Shown piece by piece: positions 60,485-64,000 of a stretch of DNA of 64,000 nt. This stretch comes from Pseudomonas sp. MTM4 (GTDB lineage: Bacteria; Pseudomonadota; Gammaproteobacteria; Pseudomonadales; Pseudomonadaceae): NCBI RefSeq assembly GCF_019355055.1, contig NZ_CP048411.1:992001-1056000 (forward strand). Direction: 5' to 3'. The position numbers and the translations under genes were made by a program. A model generated the notes under the pieces. It worked only from the letters and a program-made list of their open reading frames with translations, was not told the origin of the DNA and made no database searches. Every line of letters starts with the position of its first letter. Position 1 is the stretch's first letter.

Positions 60485-61750
60485 TCAGGCTAATGCAGCC
60501 TGTCCGGTTCCGGTGGATATTGGCGCCTGTGAGCCCAGCGATTGCCCTACCACGTCACCGATCATGTCCGCCGTAATGGCACTCAGGGTCCAGCCCAGGT
60601 GGCCATGGCCGGTGTTGTAGAAGATGCAGGGCGATTTGCCGCGGCCGACCTTGGGCATCATGTTCGGCATCATCGGGCGTAGTCCGGCCCAAGGCACGAC
60701 GCTCTGAGTGCTGACGCCTGGAAAGCATTCGTTGACCCAGTCCACCAACGGACGGATACGATCGGCCCGAATGTCGCGGTTGTAACCATTGAACTCAGCG
60801 GTCCCGGCGACGCGTAGGCGGTTATCACCAAGGCGGCTGGTCACCAGCTTCGTTTCGTCGTCCAACAGGCTCACGGTCGGAGCTGCGGCACGGCTGGCTT
60901 CGTCGTTGAGGTTGACGGTGATCGAATAACCTTTCACCGGATAGATGTTCACCCGATCGCCCAGTTGTGCAGCCAGCGCGCGGCTAGCCGTACCGGCGCA
61001 GACGACCATGCCGTCGAATTCCAGTGTTTCGTCGCCGCCTGGCGTGCCGAGAATGACGCTAGCCTGGCTGCCGTTGGTCGCCACAGCTTTAACATCCTGG
61101 CCGTAACGGCATTCGACGCCCAGGCGAATGGCCGCCGCCGCGAGGCCGTTGGTGAAACTGTGGATGTCGCCAGTGGAATCGCACTCGGTGTAATAGCCGC
61201 CGTAGTACTGCCCCGCCAGCGTTGGCTCGATGGCCCGCATCTCGTCCGGCGTCACGCTGCGGCGCGGCAGCCCACCCTGGGCCAGCAGTGTGGAGACTGT
61301 GCCAGCGTGCTCGAAGCCCGCCTTGTCGCGGTAGATGTGCAGAATGCCGGCTTTCTTCAGATCGAAGTCGATGCCCTCTTCTTCAGCCCAGGCAAACAGA
61401 TGCTCACGGGCAGCGATGGCCAGGCGTGCGGTTTCGATGGTGTTTTGACGGTACTGCGGGATGGAACCGATGAACTCGGCGAACCAGGACAGCTTGTGCC
61501 AGCTGGGCTTGGGGTTGACCAGCAATGGCGCGTCGCTCTTGAGCATCCATTTCATGCCCTTGAGGATGGTTGACCAGTGAGTCCAGACCTCAGCATTCGA
61601 GGCGGAGAGCTGCCCGCCGTTGGCGAAGGAGGTTTCCATCGCGGCGTAGCGGTGCTTTTCGAAAAGGGTTACGTCGAAACCGCGCTTGGCCAACGCATAG
61701 GCGGTGGTGATGCCGGTGATACCGCCACCAATGACAGCGATTGTTTTCAT
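60485..61750 (-). CDS. dadA: D-amino-acid dehydrogenase (DadA-like FAD oxidoreductase)
   Basis: 421 aa from the ATG at 61750 (GGAG site), close to the 432-aa E. coli DadA. FAD-binding IAVIGGGITGITTAYALAKRGFDVTLFEK at residues 4-32, METSFANGGQLSASNAEVWTHW, VKGYSITVNL and C-terminal WAGLRPMMPNMMPKVGR with NTGHGHLGWTLS, all DadA-family blocks. Oxidises D-amino acids to 2-oxo acids and passes electrons to the respiratory chain. No alanine racemase gene is adjacent. A tandem glycine riboswitch precedes it, which points to glycine as the substrate or signal; a true glycine dehydrogenase/oxidase role is possible. Confidence 0.88.
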   Translation of the reverse strand: MKTIAVIGGGITGITTAYALAKRGFDVTLFEKHRYAAMETSFANGGQLSASNAEVWTHWSTILKGMKWMLKSDAPLLVNPKPSWHKLSWFAEFIGSIPQYRQNTIETARLAIAAREHLFAWAEEEGIDFDLKKAGILHIYRDKAGFEHAGTVSTLLAQGGLPRRSVTPDEMRAIEPTLAGQYYGGYYTECDSTGDIHSFTNGLAAAAIRLGVECRYGQDVKAVATNGSQASVILGTPGGDETLEFDGMVVCAGTASRALAAQLGDRVNIYPVKGYSITVNLNDEASRAAAPTVSLLDDETKLVTSRLGDNRLRVAGTAEFNGYNRDIRADRIRPLVDWVNECFPGVSTQSVVPWAGLRPMMPNMMPKVGRGKSPCIFYNTGHGHLGWTLSAITADMIGDVVGQSLGSQAPISTGTGQAALA

Positions 61751-61800
61751 TGTGTCGCTCCAGAACGTCAAGGGTCAGAGTCCGTCCGCGACATGCGGAT

Positions 61801-62004
61801 CAGACGCCCCCTCTGTTCTGGACCTGAGAGTTTCGCGAGCGCCAACGAGTGGAGTCCGCTTGCTCCTTCGGTGCGACGGGCGACGACACCCGACGGCTCT
61901 TCAGAGTCAAACCTGTGGAATCGGTCCTTTTGCCTGAGAGTTTCCGGGGCGGTTGCTCCTTCGGCGCTGCCGGCGACGATGTCGCGGCAGTCTCTCCCGA
62001 GTCC
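61801..62004 (-). ncRNA. Tandem glycine riboswitch upstream of the dadA-like gene
   Basis: On the minus strand two homologous aptamers follow one another. Aptamer 1 (about 62004-61905) has GCGCCGAAGGAGCAA and AACTCTCAGGCAAAAGGACC; aptamer 2 (about 61900-61801) has GCACCGAAGGAGCAAGC and AACTCTCAGGTCCAGAACAGAG. These are the conserved glycine-aptamer cores, and the tandem cooperative layout is typical. The dadA-like ATG lies 50 nt downstream, with a small TCCGC/GCGGA stem between as possible expression platform. Such switches usually turn genes on with glycine. Confidence 0.93.
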
Positions 62005-62178
62005 ACATACTTCATGTGCCGGACCGATCGAAATCGATCCAGTGATGCAGTCGTGCTCAAGGTGCCAGAAAACGGCCCCTTTGCAACACAATTTTTTCTG
62101 CCGTATGACTAAGGAACGATGCAGTCGATCGCTTCAGCGGCGCGCCATGAAACCATCACCCGCGTTACAGGCATGATT
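62005..62178. other. Promoter region upstream of the riboswitch; no gene seen
   Basis: The 174 bp between the riboswitch and the end of the hybrid kinase gene should hold the dadA-like promoter. An AT-richer zone at about 62090-62101 (CAATTTTTTCTG) is the only notable feature. Confidence 0.4.
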
Positions 62179-64000
62179 TCAGGAGCCCACCAGTGCTATC
62201 AGCTGGGCGATATCGACGGGCTTGGTCAGGTGTACATCGAACCCGGCCGCCAGCGCATTTTCCTTGTCGCTCGGCTGCCCCCAGCCGGTGATCGCTACCA
62301 GCCGAACACGTGAATCCGACGAGCGGATCATCCGAGCAACCTCATCGCCACGCAGGCCAGGCATGCCGATATCCAATAACACCACTTCTGGTTCGAGCTG
62401 CCGATAGCGCTCGAAGGCTTCGACGCCGTCGAAGGCCAGATGTACCTCGTGGCCCTCCAACCGGAGGACTTCGGCCATGGTTTCGGCGATATCCCGGTTG
62501 TCGTCAGCGACCAAAACCCGCCGCGTATGGGCCGCAGACTCGCCGGCTTTCACAGGCTGCGCGTCGCGCTGCGGTGGGGCCAGCGCCGGCAGATTCAACT
62601 CGAATTCCGCCCCCAACCCTACCCCTTCGCTGCTCACGCGGATGTCGCCGCCATGAAGATTGGCCAGCCCCTTGGCCAGCGCCAGCCCGATGCCCAGGCC
62701 AGCATTGACCTGTGTTTGGGTCGTTGGCACCTGAGCGAATCGTTCGAAAATCAGTTGGAGATGCTCGCGAGCAATGCCTAAGCCGTTATCGGCCACCGAC
62801 ACCGTTGCCATTCCTTCTTTCAACGCGGCGCGAACTCGGATCTGTCCACCCTGAGCGGTGAACTTGGCGGCGTTGTTCAGCAAATTGACGAGTATCTGCT
62901 CGAGCCGCAGGGGATCGGCGTCGAGCAGGATCGGTTCCGTCGGCTGCTCGACGATCAACTCATGTCGTTTTGACTCGATTTTGGCCCGTGCAGTTTCGAC
63001 GGCAGCCTCGACCACCGCTCGGAGATCCAGTGATTCCTTGCGCAACACCAGCTTACCGAGGGTGATGCGGGAGATATCGAACAGATCGTCCAGCAGCAGG
63101 GCCATATGTCGCACCTGCCGCTCGATGATTTGCTGGCTACGCAACTTCTGGGCTTCGGATGCAGAGGGAGAGCCGAAAAGGCCAGCAGCCAGGCGAATGG
63201 GCGCCAGCGGGTTACGCAGCTCATGCGCCAGTGTCGCGAGAAACTCATCCTTGCGCCGATCAGCCTCCAGGATCGCCTGCTCCTGACGTTTGGATTTGGT
63301 CACGTCAGCGAACCAGACGGCGAGCCTGTGCTCGAAAGGCGTGGCGATCAGGCGCACCCAGCGCTCGCTGGCAAAGGCAGTGCTGCGCATCTCTACGTCA
63401 CGCGGTTGTTGCTGCGTCGCCGCCGCCACAAGGGTGTCGATCGCTTGTGGATTGGCATTGGGTCCGAGCACTTCGTTGATGCGCCGCCCCGTCAGTTCAA
63501 CAACCGTTCCCTGCAAGCTCTCGGCACCGGTCGGGTTGATGAAGTCCAGCCGGAAGTCATGTAACTCGCCCGCAGCGTTGAGCTGCGGGGAAAGAATGGC
63601 GAACGGAACGGTGGAGGAATCCAGCGCCACCTGCAGTCGCCTCTCAAGCATGCCGGCCTTGCTCTGCGCCCGTGCCCGGTCGATGAATACCGCAGCAAGG
63701 CCAGCCGCAAGATCGGCCAGGCGAATTTCACGCTCGGTCGGGGGCCGCGTCTCTTTGAGTTGCACGGTCAGAGTGCCGAGGACACTGCCGTCGCTATGCA
63801 GAATAGGTGTGCTGTGAGCGGAGCGGAACCCTTCGATACGGGACACGGCACGAAATTCGGTGAAGCGCGGATCGGTTTCGGTGTCCGTCACAACCACCCG
63901 ACAGCCTTCCTGTACCGCTGCGCCGCAAACGCCGAGTCCGGGCGCTACGTTGTCCATGAGTTCCAGCGAGGCCGGCGAAAAACCCTTCGACGCATGAATG
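62179..64000 (-). CDS. GAF-PAS hybrid histidine kinase / receiver (5' end beyond window)
   Basis: At least 606 codons visible; the frame continues open to the window edge (preceding residues ASKGFSPASLEL before the first internal Met), so the N-terminus is missing. A GAF domain (CGAAVQEGCRVVVTDTETDPRF...) is followed by a PAS region, the H-box DEFLATLAHELRNPLAPIRLA, a HATPase (VNLLNNAAKFT, DNGLGI, GLGIGLALAKGL) and a C-terminal receiver (VADDNRDIAE; LLDIGMPGLRGDE; LTKPVD). Cytoplasmic as far as visible. Partner and signal unknown. Confidence 0.93.
   Translation of the reverse strand, partial: IHASKGFSPASLELMDNVAPGLGVCGAAVQEGCRVVVTDTETDPRFTEFRAVSRIEGFRSAHSTPILHSDGSVLGTLTVQLKETRPPTEREIRLADLAAGLAAVFIDRARAQSKAGMLERRLQVALDSSTVPFAILSPQLNAAGELHDFRLDFINPTGAESLQGTVVELTGRRINEVLGPNANPQAIDTLVAAATQQQPRDVEMRSTAFASERWVRLIATPFEHRLAVWFADVTKSKRQEQAILEADRRKDEFLATLAHELRNPLAPIRLAAGLFGSPSASEAQKLRSQQIIERQVRHMALLLDDLFDISRITLGKLVLRKESLDLRAVVEAAVETARAKIESKRHELIVEQPTEPILLDADPLRLEQILVNLLNNAAKFTAQGGQIRVRAALKEGMATVSVADNGLGIAREHLQLIFERFAQVPTTQTQVNAGLGIGLALAKGLANLHGGDIRVSSEGVGLGAEFELNLPALAPPQRDAQPVKAGESAAHTRRVLVADDNRDIAETMAEVLRLEGHEVHLAFDGVEAFERYRQLEPEVVLLDIGMPGLRGDEVARMIRSSDSRVRLVAITGWGQPSDKENALAAGFDVHLTKPVDIAQLIALVGS

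Noticed and set aside
1..64000. tRNA, rRNA, CRISPR arrays, prophage genes, plasmid or phage attachment sites
   Set aside because: Looked for cloverleaf-type sequences, regularly spaced direct repeats and phage structural proteins on both strands by eye; none found. A covariance-model or repeat-finder run would be decisive.

Overview
The window is a GC-rich chromosomal segment from a gamma-proteobacterium of the Pseudomonas / Stutzerimonas type. This assignment is inference from gene content: two OprD-family porins, HPPD and maleylacetoacetate isomerase, a NirBD assimilatory nitrite reductase cluster carrying a PP2C-Ser/Thr kinase fusion, CheV, an SMP-30-like protein with a Tat signal, and Crc/Hfq-like A-rich motifs before porin and transporter starts. 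I see no tRNA, rRNA, insertion sequence, prophage or CRISPR array. About 57 protein genes are supported; the last one runs off the right edge.

Layout. (1) 1-5.4 kb: a minus-strand purine- or heterocycle-type cluster (NCS2 permease, Atz/Trz-type amidohydrolase, TauE/SafE exporter, OprD porin) with a divergent LysR gene. (2) 6.5-13.3 kb: LysE exporter, GFA/CENP-V protein, a TlcA-like transporter behind an unusual signal-bearing SDR, LysR, hpd and maiA. (3) 13.4-23.6 kb: an organic-acid catabolic region with a TRAP transporter, AbrB-like permease, secreted metallo-beta-lactamase-fold hydrolase, second OprD porin, gamma-class carbonic anhydrase, class III CoA-transferase, HMG-CoA-lyase and LysR. 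(4) 23.8-32.6 kb: small unknowns, a StrU-like dehydrogenase next to a glycosyltransferase/RmlD fusion, and assorted oxidoreductases. (5) 32.6-38.8 kb: nirB-nirD-nirC-kinase, preceded by a REP-like pair, a candidate sigma-54 promoter and a two-hexaloop ANTAR-type leader overlapping a terminator. (6) 40.8-48.8 kb: a six-gene, tightly overlapping stressosome module (RsbR, RsbS, RsbT, a kinase-like ATPase fused to an RsbX-like phosphatase, a histidine kinase, a hybrid kinase) divergent from an MHYT-GGDEF-EAL protein. (7) 48.8-52.7 kb: DUF3079 protein, RES/Xre toxin-antitoxin pair with an AT-rich operator, DNA polymerase II. (8) 53-64 kb: SMP-30-like protein, chemoreceptor, CheV, thiolase, a 270-bp nested-palindrome (MITE-like) element, small stress-type genes, FKBP isomerase, a DadA-like dehydrogenase behind a tandem glycine riboswitch, and a truncated GAF/PAS hybrid kinase.

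The most rewarding points are the stressosome module with no sigma-factor branch in view and a c-di-GMP enzyme next door; the nirB leader, where two hexaloop hairpins and a terminator can be drawn base by base; the glycine riboswitch on a D-amino-acid dehydrogenase-type gene; the GT2-RmlD fusion with altered catalytic residues; and the palindromic element at 58992-59261. Start codons were chosen from Shine-Dalgarno sequences, gene overlaps and family N-termini. No database search was run; family names rest on recognised motifs.
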